This document shows, piece after piece, positions 9,700 through 20,689 of a DNA stretch of 64,000 nucleotides. The notes under the pieces were generated by a model that searched no databases, was not told the origin of the DNA, and worked only from the letters and a program-made list of their open reading frames with translations. Made by a program: the position numbers and the translations under genes. How positions within the stretch are numbered: the stretch's first letter is position 1; every line of letters starts with the position of its first letter. This stretch comes from Macrostomum hystrix (Eukaryota; Platyhelminthes; Macrostomidae): assembly GCA_950097015.1 (NCBI GenBank), contig CATNEN010000039.1, positions 5,844,501-5,908,500 on the forward strand. The letters are read 5' to 3'.

Positions 9700-11681
9700 A
9701 TGCTGAACATTGGCGGCGGCGGCAACGGCGGAGGCGGCGGCAGCGGCACTGCGGCGGAGCAGGCTGCAATTCACTTCTACGATGCCATCATTCAGAACGA
9801 CATGGATGCCCTCCGCCGCGCAGTTGAAGTCTTCAAGGTCGATTTGAACGCCAAATTCACTCTGGTCAGGAAGCAGCACCATTTCGACCTGTTCCCTGTA
9901 CACTTGGTGGCCTACAAGGGCTACTTGTCCATGCTGCACTACCTCATCCAGACTGGGGTGGCTGTCAACCAAACCACGGCCACCCTGCACCGTCACGCCG
10001 TGCACTATGCGGCGCTGAGGTCGCAGCTCTCCTGCCTGCAGATGCTGGTCAACGCCGGCGGCAAGATCGATGCCAGGGATACGTTCGGCAATACACCTCT
10101 GCACTATGCTGCGGAGGATGGCAATGTGATCCTCATGTCGCTGCTACTGCACAATGGGGCCAGCTTGGATGCGCAGGTGAGCGCTCAATTCTATCGATTT
10201 TCATCAGTTTAACTGTGGGTGATGCGGATGTGGGTACTGAACAAAACTCAAACTCCTGGCATCCGCAGGACATCACCAACAAGACGCCGCTGATGAAGGC
10301 CACCCGCAATGGCAAGCTGGCCGCAGTGAAACGGTTAACAGCAGCTGGGGCGAGCGTCAACCTCAAGGACAAGAACGAGGACACTGCGCTGCACTTTGCT
10401 GCTAGGCACGGCTCCGGAGAAATGACCTGCATGCTCATCAGGGTGAGGCGCTAGTCTAACTGCATACAATTTCTATGTGAATGAGGGAGGCAGATGAAGG
10501 AGTTATAAGTGGTGAGGGAGTGAAGGTCTTGTTGAAGTGAGTTGGATGAAAGAGGTTGAGGCTTGTATAGGTCCTAGAATGTCAGATTCGGTTTGGAGTG
10601 CCCTATAGAATGAAGCAGAAATAAAATAATAATTGCAGGAGGGCTACGGGCAATGGCACATCATTTGGTGACAGTAGACCCACAGCCAGCGAGGAGGCAA
10701 TTCTGCCCATTTCGCTGACTCCTGACCACACACGCACACAGATACCGTACGCAGGCGCACGCTCACACAGGTGTGTACATCTGCCTTGACTTTCTCATTG
10801 TCAGGCAGTGTCCACTGTCACTGTCTTTGCCTTGGAGGTTGGCCATCAAAGACCTAAATTGCAAGACAAGCCACCAAGCCTTCTCTCCGTGGCTGCGCCC
10901 CAAATGAATGTGGCCTCGCCGCGGAATCGAGCTCAGGGATCGCGGTGCGACGCGCAAATTCGCAAAACGCTCTGCCCTCACTTCCCCCCGAAGGAAGCAT
11001 TAGGCTGGGATTCGATTTCTTAAAAGATTTGCTTGCCGACTCTCCGCAGGCCGAAGCTCGAGTTGACGCCCAGAACCAATGGGGCCTGACACCTCTGATG
11101 GAGGCGGTGTCCTACAACCAGAAAGAGGTGGTGGCCGCGCTCATCAAGCACCGCTGCGACCTGTACAAGCGCGATTTTCGCACGGGAGACACAAGCCTGC
11201 ACATCGCAGTCAAGAAGAACTACACGGATCTGGTGAGCATGCTGCTGAGTGCCGGCAACTGGTACATCCAGTACAACTTCAACAACTTTGGCGAATCTTT
11301 CGTACACGACGTGGTGGTGTACAACCGCCTGGACCTGCTGCGCCTGTTCGTCACCTACAACTACAACTTTGACTACCCGGCCAAGAAGACGCCGACCGGA
11401 CTGGCGAAGCTGCCGTTTCAGCTGGTGCTGGAGCGGGGCCACCTCGAGATGGCCAAGATCCTCGCCCAGGTCGGCTGCTATTCCTCTTCGCGCTTCTGTC
11501 AGAACAGCGTGCGCCGCTGCCCGGAGCTCGAGTCAGTGAAGTCGCTGCGGTCCTGGGCCCGAAAAACAATTCGCGACCAGCTGGGCTTCAGTCCCGGCGG
11601 CAAGATCAATCGACTGCCCGTGCCTACCATGGTCAAGGACTTCCTGCTGCTCAAGGATGTGAAGTGGGACACTCGACTGCC

Positions 11682-11718
<37 letters not shown>

Positions 11719-11754
11719 GTAACAGCCAGCTTTGCCACCATGTCGTCTGGGTGA
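9700..11754 (+). CDS. Ankyrin repeat and SOCS box protein (ASB-like)
   Basis: Three phase-0 exons: 9700-10176 (GCGCAG|GTGAGC), 10269-10442 (ATCAGG|GTGAGG) and 11050-11754, giving 451 residues. After a Gly-rich N-terminus (about 1-17), ankyrin repeats run from about residue 60 to 360 (FGNTPLHYAAEDGN, NEDTALHFAARHG, WGLTPLMEAVSYN and GDTSLHIAVKKN mark repeat cores). A SOCS box follows at about 376-420: SLRSWARKTI is the elongin BC-box, with Ala where Cys is usual, and LPVP matches the Cullin-5 box (LPxP). Twelve glutamines lie at about 429-440. ASB proteins are substrate receptors of Cullin-5 ubiquitin ligases in cytoplasm and nucleus; the substrate here is unknown. Intron 2 contains an inverted SINE. 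The start is the ATG in GCAATGCTG, with a stop-free gap of only a few codons upstream. Confidence 0.88.
10628..10975 (-). mobile_element. SINE family B, copy 2 (minus), in ASB-like intron 2
   Basis: This is a nearly full-length family B body on minus: GAGCTCGATTCCGCGGCGAGG, GGGCGCAGCCACGGAGAGAAG, CAGATGTACACACCTGTGTG, then CCTCGCTGGCTGTGGGTCTA and CCCTCCTGCAATTATTATT. The 3' end is the ATT-rich tail typical of the family. It is antisense to the host gene. Confidence 0.9.
11683..11718 (+). repeat. Coding CAG repeat (12 Gln)
   Basis: Eleven CAG codons and one CAA encode the polyglutamine run just before the C-terminus of the ASB-like protein. The tract is nearly pure, so its length is likely variable. 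Confidence 0.95.
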
Positions 11755-12435
11755 TAAACTAGAATTAGTTCAAACGGACGAGCGAACTTAAGAACCCGAA
11801 AATCATGAACACTTGTTCGTCACCTGTATAAAAATGTTAATTAGTTGTCTTGATTCTCTGCGTGTTTACCAACTTGGCCTACCTAACATTTCCGTGCTTT
11901 CCTGGAAAGTATAAAGTAGTTCATTTTTTATGATACAATTTCCCATACTCTAACCCTGCTCCTCTGTTATCCTTCTCTTACTGGGGTTTGCTTTTCGTAT
12001 GCGTGTAGCATTTAAATTTCCGGGTTTAGACATTTTTGACTCATTAAAACAAATAACTGTGTCCCCGTGGCTTAGCCCTAAATCTGCTTATAATTGAATC
12101 GTCTGTCATTGTAAGGTCGTCGCGGCTCTGTTGAACTATTGGTGAATTATAAAGTTTAGTCGATCTATTCTATTTTTATTTCAGATTTCAGCAAATGTGA
12201 TTCATTGATTGAAGTGTTACGAGCAAATAGCCAGTTAGATCGTGCGCAAATGTTTAACTGCTTATTCTTAAGACTTTAAATGTTTTTCAGCTTAAATAAG
12301 CTTGTGCAAAAAAATAAGATTCAAATTCAAATTTTTTTATTTCTATTTTAAATATTATGCGTCTACTCCGTCACGAGCTTAGAGTTGAATTTTCATTTTG
12401 GGAAGTAATAAAAATATTTTTTATGATGAAGAAAA
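11755..12435 (+). other. Probable 3' UTR of the ASB-like gene
   Basis: AT-rich sequence after the stop codon. An AATAAA at 12407-12412 is a candidate poly(A) signal, just before the 16-bp minisatellite. No coding frame was seen. Confidence 0.4.
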
Positions 12436-12439
12436 GAGT

Positions 12440-13206
12440 TGAATAGGGTAGCAGGTGAGGAAGATAGCAGGTGAGGAGGGTAGCAGGTGAGGAGGCTAGC
12501 AGGTGAAGAGGGTAGCAGGTGGGGAGGGAAGCAGGTGAGGAGGGTAGCAGGTGAGGAGGGTAGCAGCTGAGGAGGGTTGCAGATGAGGAGGGTAGCAGGT
12601 GAGGAGGGTAGCAGGTGAGGAGGCTAGCAGGTGAAGAGGGTAGCAGGTGAGGAGGGAAGCAGGTGAGGAGGGTAGCAGGTGAAGAGGGTAGCAGGTGAGG
12701 AGGGAAGCAGGTGAGGAGGGTAGCAGGTGAAGAGGGTAGCAGGTGAGGAGGGAAGCAGGTGAGTAGGGTAGCAGGTGAGGAGGGTAGCAGGTGAGGAGGC
12801 TAGCAGGTGAGTAGGGTAGCAGGTGAGGAGGGAAGCAGGTGAGGAGGGTAGCAGGTGAAGAGGGTAGCAGGTGAGGAGGGAAGCAGGTGAGGAGGGTAGC
12901 AGATGAGTAGGGTAGCAGGTGAGTAGGGTAGCAGGTGAGTAGGGTAGCAGGTGAGGAGGGTAGCAGGTGAGGAGGGTAGCAGGTGAGGAGGGTAGCAGGT
13001 GAGGAGGGTAGCAGGTGAGGAGGGTAGCAGGTGTGGAGGGTAGCAGGTGAGGAGGGTAGCAGGTGAGGAGGGTAGCAGGTGAGGAGGGTAGCAGGTGAGG
13101 AGGGTAGCAGGTGAGGAGGGTAGTAGGTGAGGAGGGTAGCAGGTGAGGAGGGTAGCAGGTGAGGAGGGTAGCAGGTGAGGAGGGTAGCAGGTGAGGAGGG
13201 TAGCAG
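12440..13206. repeat. 16-bp minisatellite GTAGCAGGTGAGGAGG, about 48 copies
   Basis: Near-perfect tandem 16-mers with variants GAAGAGG, GAGTAGG and GGGAAGC. Three units (48 bp) give an open minus-strand frame, which I read as repeat-derived. The last third (about 12950-13200) is the most homogeneous, pointing to recent expansion at that end. Confidence 0.95.
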
Positions 13207-14587
13207 ATAAAAAAAATCATAAAAAAACCGTCAAATTACAGAAGTCAATAATTAGTTCTTTTCTTTAAGCAGCTATTATAAAACAATTTGCATCAAGAGA
13301 ATGTTGCAAATAGCAATTAATACTGAGTCTCGCTGATTGCTTTCCCCCTACAAAGCAGCAATGGGGAAAGTTGTCAGAACAATTTGTCGGAACAATGGAG
13401 AGTTAATGATCCGGGTGGATTGGACCTAAACAGCTTTGTGATTTGAGCTTCTACGGTTACTAAATACCCGTTCTATTTATGGCCGTTGTCATGGAGACTA
13501 GCTTGCAGCTGCGCTCAGCACTGTCTGTCCCTTGACGGGCTATTAAAAGCAGCCTTCTCACTCCAGTGTAGCCCGTAGGAGAGCAAAGAGTACAGTGACT
13601 GCAGAAAAGAATGGAAAATGGGTTAGTCATACCAGGGCATTCGGAGGGGGGTACTGCATAAAAATTCACTCCCGAAATGACGGGTTGGGTGTCGCTAAGG
13701 TTGTACTCTGTCCTCTACCCTCTGCTCCTCTCCGCGCTTTCTTTCTCAACAGGGTCTGAGAAGTGTTCCACCGTCCCTATCTCTCCAGTCTGCTGCAAGC
13801 CGCACACTGGCGAGATTGGTTGAGCACAAAGCTACTCAGCAAAGACAGACGCACGCGCGCTAGGTTTAAGGAATAAGCGAGAAGCGAGTGGAGCGAGCGA
13901 GCGAGTGGAGAAATCTCCAGCAGAAACGAGACACACGCGCACGGCCTCCTTGTTTCCAGCAGGTTGCTTCTAGGAGCCAGCTCCCTCCCCCCAAAGGAAA
14001 AAAGTAGCAGGCCTCACTAAAGCAGAAGACGCTAGCAGTAATTAGACTTAATAAGCCTTGGCTAATTAGACCCGCCCGACGTCAAGACATCTTTTCTGCG
14101 CCAGCTGCTGCCCTAATTTTCTGCAAGGTAAGCAAGGCTGGGCTTCCCCGTGCTTTCAATTTAGAGACACTGACATGTGCACACAGATGAGCACTGCTAG
14201 CTTAGATTCTCTGCTGACTTGAACACATTGTTTGTCGATGCCCAGTGCATCAATGCCGTGCAGCAATGGCATTATTGCACGGATAAGTCTTTAACTTTCA
14301 AACTTCGTTCACCAAAAAACCCCTTCTCTGTAGTGATGTTGAATGCCCGAATTCTTAGAAAAAGGGATGGACACCTGGTCGAATGCACAGCCCTGGAACG
14401 GCACTGAAAACTACCATAGACAAAACGATAAAAAATAAAGAAAAACTTAAGGACGGCATGAATGCACGGACAGAAAAACAATTTAAATAAACCACTGCTT
14501 GGTCGTGTAGCCACGACCCATAGACACTCGTGCGCTACACTCCCAGCCGTGGTTTATTTAGTGCCTCATTGTATCGCATTTTTACAC
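13207..14587. other. Gene-free stretch with GC-richer block 13660-14110
   Basis: No supportable coding exon was seen. A GC-richer block ends in CTGCAAG|GTAAGC (14120-14132), a good splice donor, so a non-coding 5' exon is possible. CCATAGAC octamers occur at 14414-14421 and 14518-14525. Confidence 0.35.
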
Positions 14588-15077
14588 TCATTGCTTGTAT
14601 CCCTTTGGTGAGTAACAATGCATTGTTTGTAGGTACATTTTTAATTCGTTTTTATCGCGGTATGTTTTTTTAATATATTTTAAACAGCGAAGGAAGCAGA
14701 TTAGGTGACGAGCGTGTTTGAAACGTTTAACTCTTCCTAGATCAGTAGTCAGTCCACGACTCTTCAAGAACTCTAGAAAGTTGCGTCCATGTTCTTCCAT
14801 CTGCCTCAGCGAGCTCACAGGAAGATCGGCAATTTCAATAGCGAGTTCCTTTAGCTCATCTTGGAATCCAGGTGGCAGTGGAGTATCGTCATCCTTTTTA
14901 CCCAGGTTGTCCTCAATGAACAATGGATAGAAAATCTGACAATAATTCGTCCCTACGACAGTCGTTGGTAGATAATTCAGCGACGAGTTCAACTTCCGTG
15001 GACGTCAGTCCGTTTAGACTATCGACAGGAAGGTTTTCATGGTGTAGCAGCCCAATAGGCTTGCCAGCGTGATCCAT
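14588..15077 (-). pseudogene. Broken coding remnant, family not recognised
   Basis: On minus, an ATG at 15077 opens a 54-codon frame that ends at TGA (14913-14915). A second frame, open from about 15004 to 14588, continues with protein-like sequence after the same point (EDNLGKKDDDTPLPPG, then a helical, Lys/Arg-rich region such as RHLICFLRCLKYIKKTY). The switch falls in the same few bases, which suggests one protein of about 160 residues disrupted by a 1-nt indel, or a junction I cannot resolve. No domain was recognised. The unit is flanked by CCATAGAC octamers (14414, 14518, 15378, 15650), so it may belong to a mobile element. Confidence 0.4.
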
Positions 15078-15084
15078 CTTCTCT

Positions 15085-15938
15085 ATGCTCGAAATGGTTT
15101 GTTAACAACTTCTCTCAGTTGCATGGCTAGCTGTCTAACTTTAATCAGATTCTATATTACCGGTAATATCACAGGTAATTTAGAATCTGCGACTTTAATA
15201 GCTCTCGTTTTACAGTACATGACAATGAATATCGTTTAAACCATAGAAAAAAGTGACCTCGTTCACACCCCACACCCCCTTGACCCCGTTTTGCGGGAAT
15301 TAGGTGGGATACTTTTATGTCTATGGTTGAAATGCGATACAATGGCGATAATCAGCGGTCCGGAGCTATCTATCATGCCATAGACAGTAAGGCAAAGGAG
15401 GGGTAAGCCATACCCCTTGACGGAATTGAGTGACGAGTGTCGAAAACGCAAACAAGCTGTCTGAAACGCTTGCTAAGTGTCAGAATTGACTGCGAGACTG
15501 TCGGAATCGGATGAAAACCTAGTAGGGACTGACCATAAACTGTCGGATTTGGATGCAACTTGAACAAAATATCCTACAGCTGTGCCAAAACTGAGCGAGA
15601 AAATGTGTAGAAGCCCTTGCTAAAGTCACTCAATAGTCCGTTTTGAGTGCCATAGACATTCCGAGATTCAATACTAGCCAATGGCTTGTTTTAGCTACCA
15701 CAAAGCCAACAAGCGAAATAAAGCAAAAGTGCATGAATCGAAATATAGTACTATTTTATTGAATTTTTTATCAATTGATATATACGAGCTATGCTCATTC
15801 GTATTGTACATAAAAATCTTAATCTCCAAAAAATCAGGAGCAAAGACAGCAACGTCAGCAAGACAAGCGATAATCAGGTATTGACAAATATTTGAGCAAG
15901 GTCTTATCGGCAGTCAAAATCTATCAGGGCCAACCGCA
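15085..15938. other. Intergenic stretch and 5' flank of pyrophosphatase gene
   Basis: No gene was seen. It contains a CACACCCCACACCCCC motif (about 15266-15281) resembling ones at 29590 and 59755, and CCATAGAC octamers at 15378 and 15650. AAATAAAGC-like AT-rich sequence precedes the gene. Confidence 0.35.
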
Positions 15939-16808
15939 ATGTCCAAGTACTGGGTCATCGAGCGAGGAGCACCTTACTCAACGGAGTACAAGCTGTACTT
16001 CTATGGTCCTAACGGCCCAATCTCGCCGTTTCACGACATCCCCTTGTTCGCCTGCGCCGAGAAACGCGAGCTCAACATGGTGGTGGAGATTCCACGCTGG
16101 ACCAACGCCAAAATGGAGATCAACAAGGAGCAGCGACTCAATCCCATTGTACAGGATGTGAAGAACGGCAAGCTGCGCTTCGTGGACAATGTGTTCCCGC
16201 ATCACGGCTACATCTGGAACTACGGCGCCCTGCCGCAGACCTGGGAGGATCCCAACCACACCGACGAGCGGACCCAGGCCAAGGGCGACAACGATCCGTT
16301 GGACGTCTGCGAGATCGGGCACCGAATTCACCCGCGCGGCTCCGTGGTGCGCGTCAAGCCACTCGGCATTCTGGCAATGATCGACGAAGGCGAGACTGAC
16401 TGGAAGCTCCTGGCGATAGACGTTACAGACCCACTAGCTGAACAGCTGAACGACGTTTCGGACATCGAGACGCACATGCCGGGCTTTCTGGACGCCACTA
16501 GAAGCTGGTTTCGCAACTACAAAGTACCGCAGGGCAAGCCGCGCAACGAGTTCGCCTTCAACGCTGAATTCCAGGGCCGCGACTTTGCTCTGAGCATTGT
16601 TGATGAGACGCACCGCAGCTGGCAGTCCCTGGTTGGTCACGTGATCGATCGGAATTCCATCTCGTGCGACAACGTCTCCGTGATCGGCAGCGCATATAAA
16701 ATCGACCAGTCAGAGGCCCGAGAGCTGGTGGAGAAGCAGCCCGCAGTGTTGCCTCCTTGCCCCATTCCGCCTGAGGTCAGCCGGTGGCACTACATCCCAG
16801 CAGAGTAG
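15939..16808 (+). CDS. PPA1: Soluble inorganic pyrophosphatase (eukaryotic family I)
   Basis: An intronless frame encodes 289 residues, the usual length of cytosolic family I enzymes (yeast IPP1, human PPA1, fly NURF-38). It hydrolyses pyrophosphate to two phosphates with Mg2+, pulling biosynthetic reactions forward. The signature DNDPLDV (residues 117-123) supplies the metal-binding aspartates, and EIPRWTNAKMEI, GYIWNYGALPQTWEDP and KVPQGKPRNEFAF are family blocks in the expected order. There is no N-terminal targeting extension, so the cytosolic or nuclear form is expected. The start ATG (CCGCAATGTCC) begins the conserved N-terminus. The absence of introns, unlike all neighbouring genes, could reflect retroposition, but the frame is intact and no poly(A) tract was seen. 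Confidence 0.95.
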   Translation: MSKYWVIERGAPYSTEYKLYFYGPNGPISPFHDIPLFACAEKRELNMVVEIPRWTNAKMEINKEQRLNPIVQDVKNGKLRFVDNVFPHHGYIWNYGALPQTWEDPNHTDERTQAKGDNDPLDVCEIGHRIHPRGSVVRVKPLGILAMIDEGETDWKLLAIDVTDPLAEQLNDVSDIETHMPGFLDATRSWFRNYKVPQGKPRNEFAFNAEFQGRDFALSIVDETHRSWQSLVGHVIDRNSISCDNVSVIGSAYKIDQSEARELVEKQPAVLPPCPIPPEVSRWHYIPAE

Positions 16809-17540
16809 ATTCGCAATTAGTCTACAGTTGTCAAGAGGCTGCTCTTTTGCGTAGCTGCTTTAGCCGATTCAATTGTTTTGTGCAAGGCTCGCTAAGTCGG
16901 TTCTGGAGTCGCATGAGGTATTCCACTAGCTATAGCAGTTATGCATCTCGAAGCACTCGTTTTTTTTCATTTTGTGATGCGTCTTAGCCATAAAAATCTA
17001 TATCAAAGGGACATTAGTAAGGGCCGTAAATTGAGAGTTGCTTGTGGGCGCTTGTATACCTCCAGGCCCAGCAGACAGACAAGAAATCTTAATACCACTT
17101 TTTATTTGGTAACCTAGCGTATAATACACAATCCATAATTTCCTTCTTTGAACTTTTTTCCTCAATAGCTACATTGAACTACTCCCATTGTTTCTTGATG
17201 ACACCAGAAAACTTCTGTCTGAACTTTTGAAAGTAGCGAATATTTTCCTCTGCTTTTATATATTTACCTCCACAATTGCTCTGGTGTTGTTACTTCATAG
17301 CAACTATTTAAATAGAGATATTCTGCGTGCTCTTCTAAACCCCTGTCCGTGTTTTGCTATGCTCAGCTTTCTGCTATGAAAGACAGCAAATTTTCCAAAT
17401 CTATTATGCAGTAATAAAAAAAATGTGTTTTCCCTAACATTCCATCAACACTCCGATTAAAATACTTGTAAAAATCTTATTAGTAATTTCTCTGTTTCCA
17501 TCTCTGGCGAAATAGTAGACTGATTCTTAATCTTGTTGAT
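16809..17540. other. 3' flank of pyrophosphatase gene
   Basis: No gene was seen. AATAAA occurs at 17413-17418, rather far from the stop codon, as a possible poly(A) signal. Confidence 0.35.
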
Positions 17541-17559
17541 TCAGATCATCCAGCTAAGA

Positions 17560-17640
17560 CTGTGGAAGTGGCGCCTCCTCCCCAGTCCATGGACTTAACA
17601 GCTCTCCACAGTCCATGAATCTGCGCTGTCTATGTAAGCA
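17560..17640 (+). mobile_element. SINE family A fragment
   Basis: CCCAGTCCATGGACTTAACAG matches the palindromic part of the family A body. It lies about 100 bp from a fuller copy in the opposite orientation. Confidence 0.45.
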
Positions 17641-17729
17641 CAGACCGACTAATAGAAAACGAATTACCTATTTAATTTATGAATCAAGCAGGGGAATGGT
17701 AATAAAAATGTATAGTAAGAATTGATTAC

Positions 17730-18018
17730 ACCTGCCCCTATTGGGCCAGATGTGCAGCCGACAGCACAACCGCAGCTATTGCGCGGCGCATCTGAAGACT
17801 GCATACGGCTGTTCAGTCCATGGACTGGGGGGACGCCACACCCACCCTCAATTATCCCAGCTGATGCTGGTACCCATTTAACAACTAGGTGAACTGAAGC
17901 AATGCAGAGTTTTTGTCTTACTAAAGGACACAAATTTTTGTAGTTGAGTCGGGAATCGAACCCCCAACCTTTAAGTCGTGAGTCTGTGGGTCTAACCTCA
18001 AGGCCACAACCTCTTAGG
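17730..18018 (-). mobile_element. SINE family A, fullest copy (minus)
   Basis: On minus, GGTTGTGGCCTTGAGGTTAG (A-box-like), the perfect B box GGTTCGATTCC, AAATTTGTGTCCTTTAGTAAG, TTAAATGGGTACCAGCATC, the palindrome CAGTCCATGGACTG, GCGCCGCGCAATAGCTGC and a 3' end GGGGCAGGTGTAATC follow in order. This copy best defines the element at about 285 bp. Confidence 0.85.
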
Positions 18019-18344
18019 GGGGATTCTAGATTGCGATAGATACGAACTGCTTGAAAAATCTGTGATAAACTGAGGGAGGGGCCGCTGGTTTGTGTTGCAT
18101 TCGGCTTCATCCTGCTTGATCGGTTATAAAAACTGCGTGAGGGAGCTGAAAGGCTTCAGTTGGATCGAAAGCATGGTTTTGCAGCAGGGCAACTACGACG
18201 ACCCGCTCGGAGGTTGCCATCCGTAGTGCCCAGATGATGGACCAACCTGCAGCAGCGCCACCTTCCAGCACATCGGCCTGCAGTCGTACACGGAAATCCG
18301 TGTTCAAGCTGCTCTACTCATTTAAGTAGTAGGGAGGCTGGACT

Positions 18345-19187
18345 AGACACTCAAAGTGTACCTCGACAATCGATGTGTACTTAGACACTCCAGGTGTACC
18401 TAGACACTCCTGGTGTACCTAGACACTCAAGGTGTACCTAGACACTCAAGGTGTACCTAGACACTCAAGGTGTACCTAGACACTCAAGGTGTACCTAGAC
18501 ACTGCACGTGTACCTAGACACTCCAGGTGAACCTAGACACTCCAGGTGTGCCTAGACACTCCAGGTGTACCTAGACACACAAGGTGTACCTAGACACTCC
18601 ACGTGTGCCTAGACACTCCATGTGCACCTAGACACTCCAGGTGTACCAAGACACTCCAGGTGTGCCTAGACACTCCATGTGTGCCTAGACACTGCACGTG
18701 TACCTAGACAATCATGGTGTACCTAGACACTCCAGGTGTACCTAGACACTCCAGGTGAACCTAGACACTCCAGGTGTGCCTAGACACTCCAGGTGTACCT
18801 AGACACTCCACGTGTGCCTAGACACTCCATGTGCACCTAGACACTCCACGTGTACCAAGACACTCCAGGTGTGCCTAGACACTCCAGGTGTGCCTAGACA
18901 CTGCACGTGTACCTAGACAATCCTGGTGTACCTAGACACTCAAGGTGTACCTAGACACTCAAGGTGTACCTAGACACTCCAGGTGTACAAAGACACTCCA
19001 GGTGTGCCTAGACACTCCAGGTGTTCCTAGACACTCCACGTGTACCCAGACACGCAAGGTGTACCTAGACACTCCAGGTGTACAAAGACACTCCAGGTGT
19101 ACCTAGACACTCCAGGTGTGCCCAGACACTCCAGGTGTGCCTAGACACTCCAGGTGTACCCAGACACTCCAGGTGTGCCTAGACACT
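18345..19187. repeat. 19-bp minisatellite TAGACACTCCAGGTGTACC, left block
   Basis: About 44 copies with variants at CAGG/CACG/CATG/AAGG and TACC/TGCC. Some variant patterns repeat over several units. The array is interrupted at about 19187 by a LINE fragment and resumes at about 20160. Confidence 0.95.
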
Positions 19188-20163
19188 TTTCCTAATTCGG
19201 ACTGGGCACCATTGCTGTCAGTGTTTGGACTAACTTGCAGAGTCGACTTGCAGATTCTAAAATTAATTCTCTCTATAAGGTTCCGATCCCAAGTACCCAG
19301 TTTCCAGGAGACAAAAGCCTCTGATGCATACAGAACTAGGCTTTCATTCATAGTTGTGCTAAACAGGATGAGCTGTTTGTGTTTTACTCTCTGAAATCCC
19401 GCCAACTTTCTCAGAAGCATTATTGGATATCCACTTTTTACCTAGTTCTATGGCATGAGTATCTATTGTTCCCTTCACGTTCATGTGAAACCCAAGATAT
19501 TTCCACTGCTGTACGGGTTCAACCAGTTGACCATGTAAAAACAGTCTATGTTGCCCTTGAGTGGAGATTGCAGCTTATAAGCTTTTTCTTCTCGGTGATT
19601 ATTTCTAATTTATGAGTATTGCAAAAATCTGCTACTTTGTCGAGGCCTTTTTGTAATTCTGTCAGGTCTTCACCAAAAATGACTAAATCGTCACAATAAA
19701 GCAGGTTGTTTACTTCTTCATTCAATTTGGAGGTATGGCTTTGAAATGAGTTTTTTAGGATTGTGCTTAGCGGGTCGATGTATAGGGAGAATAGCAGTGG
19801 AGATAGGGGGCATCCTTGCCTGACGCCATTAGTGATTCGACACGCCTCAGTAGCTGTGCTTTCTGACACCTTGAGGTGAAACTTCGCGCTTGAGTACATA
19901 CTCTCAATGGTACTTATTATTGCTGGGTTCACGCCCAACTGCTTTAATCGTGTGACCAGGGTTGGGTGGTGAACCATGTCAAAGGCGCTTTTTAAATCAA
20001 AGAAAACTAAATGGAAAGGCCTTTTCTTTTTCTTCTTTTTATGAATTAATGTCAATAGGGTTGCCATGTGATCGGAAGTCCGGCAAGCTTTTCTGTTTCC
20101 TATTTGACTAGCCGATAGCAAGTTCAGGGCTTTGATGTGTGCTTCTAATTTCTCGTAAATACA
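19188..20163 (-). mobile_element. Non-LTR retrotransposon fragment inside the 19-bp minisatellite
   Basis: The minus strand encodes reverse transcriptase sequence with flanking minisatellite on both sides. The 5' end of the element (at about 20163) starts inside a repeat unit, so the copy is 5'-truncated. The 3' part (about 19500 to 19200) continues with degraded endmost sequence, and no poly(A) tail is obvious. Confidence 0.8.
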
Positions 20164-20169
20164 CTCCAC
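19546..20169 (-). pseudogene. Reverse transcriptase fragment of a LINE
   Basis: A 207-codon minus frame holds RT motif A (FFDLKSAFD), motif B (GVRQGCPLSPLLFSLYID) and motif C (YCDDLVIFG, a YADD variant), then thumb-like sequence. The order and spacing match LINE-type RTs. There is no endonuclease upstream and the frame is lost downstream, though another minus frame at 19420-19190 continues with LYASEAFVSWKLGTW, resembling post-RT sequence. This is a dead fragment. Confidence 0.85.
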
Positions 20170-20677
20170 GTGTACCTAGACACTCTAGGTGTGCCTAGAC
20201 ACTCTAGGTGTGCCTAGACACTCCAGGTGTGCCTAGACAATCCACGTGTACCTAGACACTCAAGGTGTACCTAGACACTCCAGGTGTACCTAGACACTCC
20301 AGGTGTACCTAGACACTCCATGTGTACCTAGACACTCCATGTGTACCTAGACACTATATGTGTACCTAGACACTCCAGGTGTACCTAGACACTCCAGGTG
20401 TACCTAGACACTCCATGTGTACCTAGACACTATATGTGTACCTAGACACTCCACGTGTACCTAGACACTCTAGGTGTGCCTAGACACTCTAGGTGTGCCT
20501 AGACACTCTAGGTGTGCCTAGACACTCCAGGTGTGCCTAGACAATCCACGTGTACCTAGACACTCAAGGTGTTCCTAGACACTCCACGTGTACCTAGACA
20601 CTCAAGGTGTTCCTAGACACTCCACGTGTACCTAGACTCAAGGTGTACCTAGACACTCCATGTGTACCTAGACACTT
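20160..20677. repeat. 19-bp minisatellite, right block
   Basis: About 27 further copies of the same 19-bp unit, including TATATGTG and CTAGGTGTG variants that are rare in the left block. Confidence 0.95.
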
Positions 20678-20689
20678 CTAGGTTTCTTT

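Noticed and set aside
9064-10104. 346-codon minus frame
   Set aside because: It is antisense to the first ankyrin exon and its CT-rich upstream region; the plus strand has the recognisable protein and splice sites.
11020-11442. Minus frame opposite the last ankyrin exon
   Set aside because: It is a shadow of the coding strand with no domain-like content.
12624-13220. 198-codon minus frame rich in Leu, Pro, Ser and Tyr
   Set aside because: It is the 16-bp minisatellite read over 48-bp multiples.
18107-18307. 66-codon minus frame
   Set aside because: Short, no features, next to SINE and minisatellite sequence.
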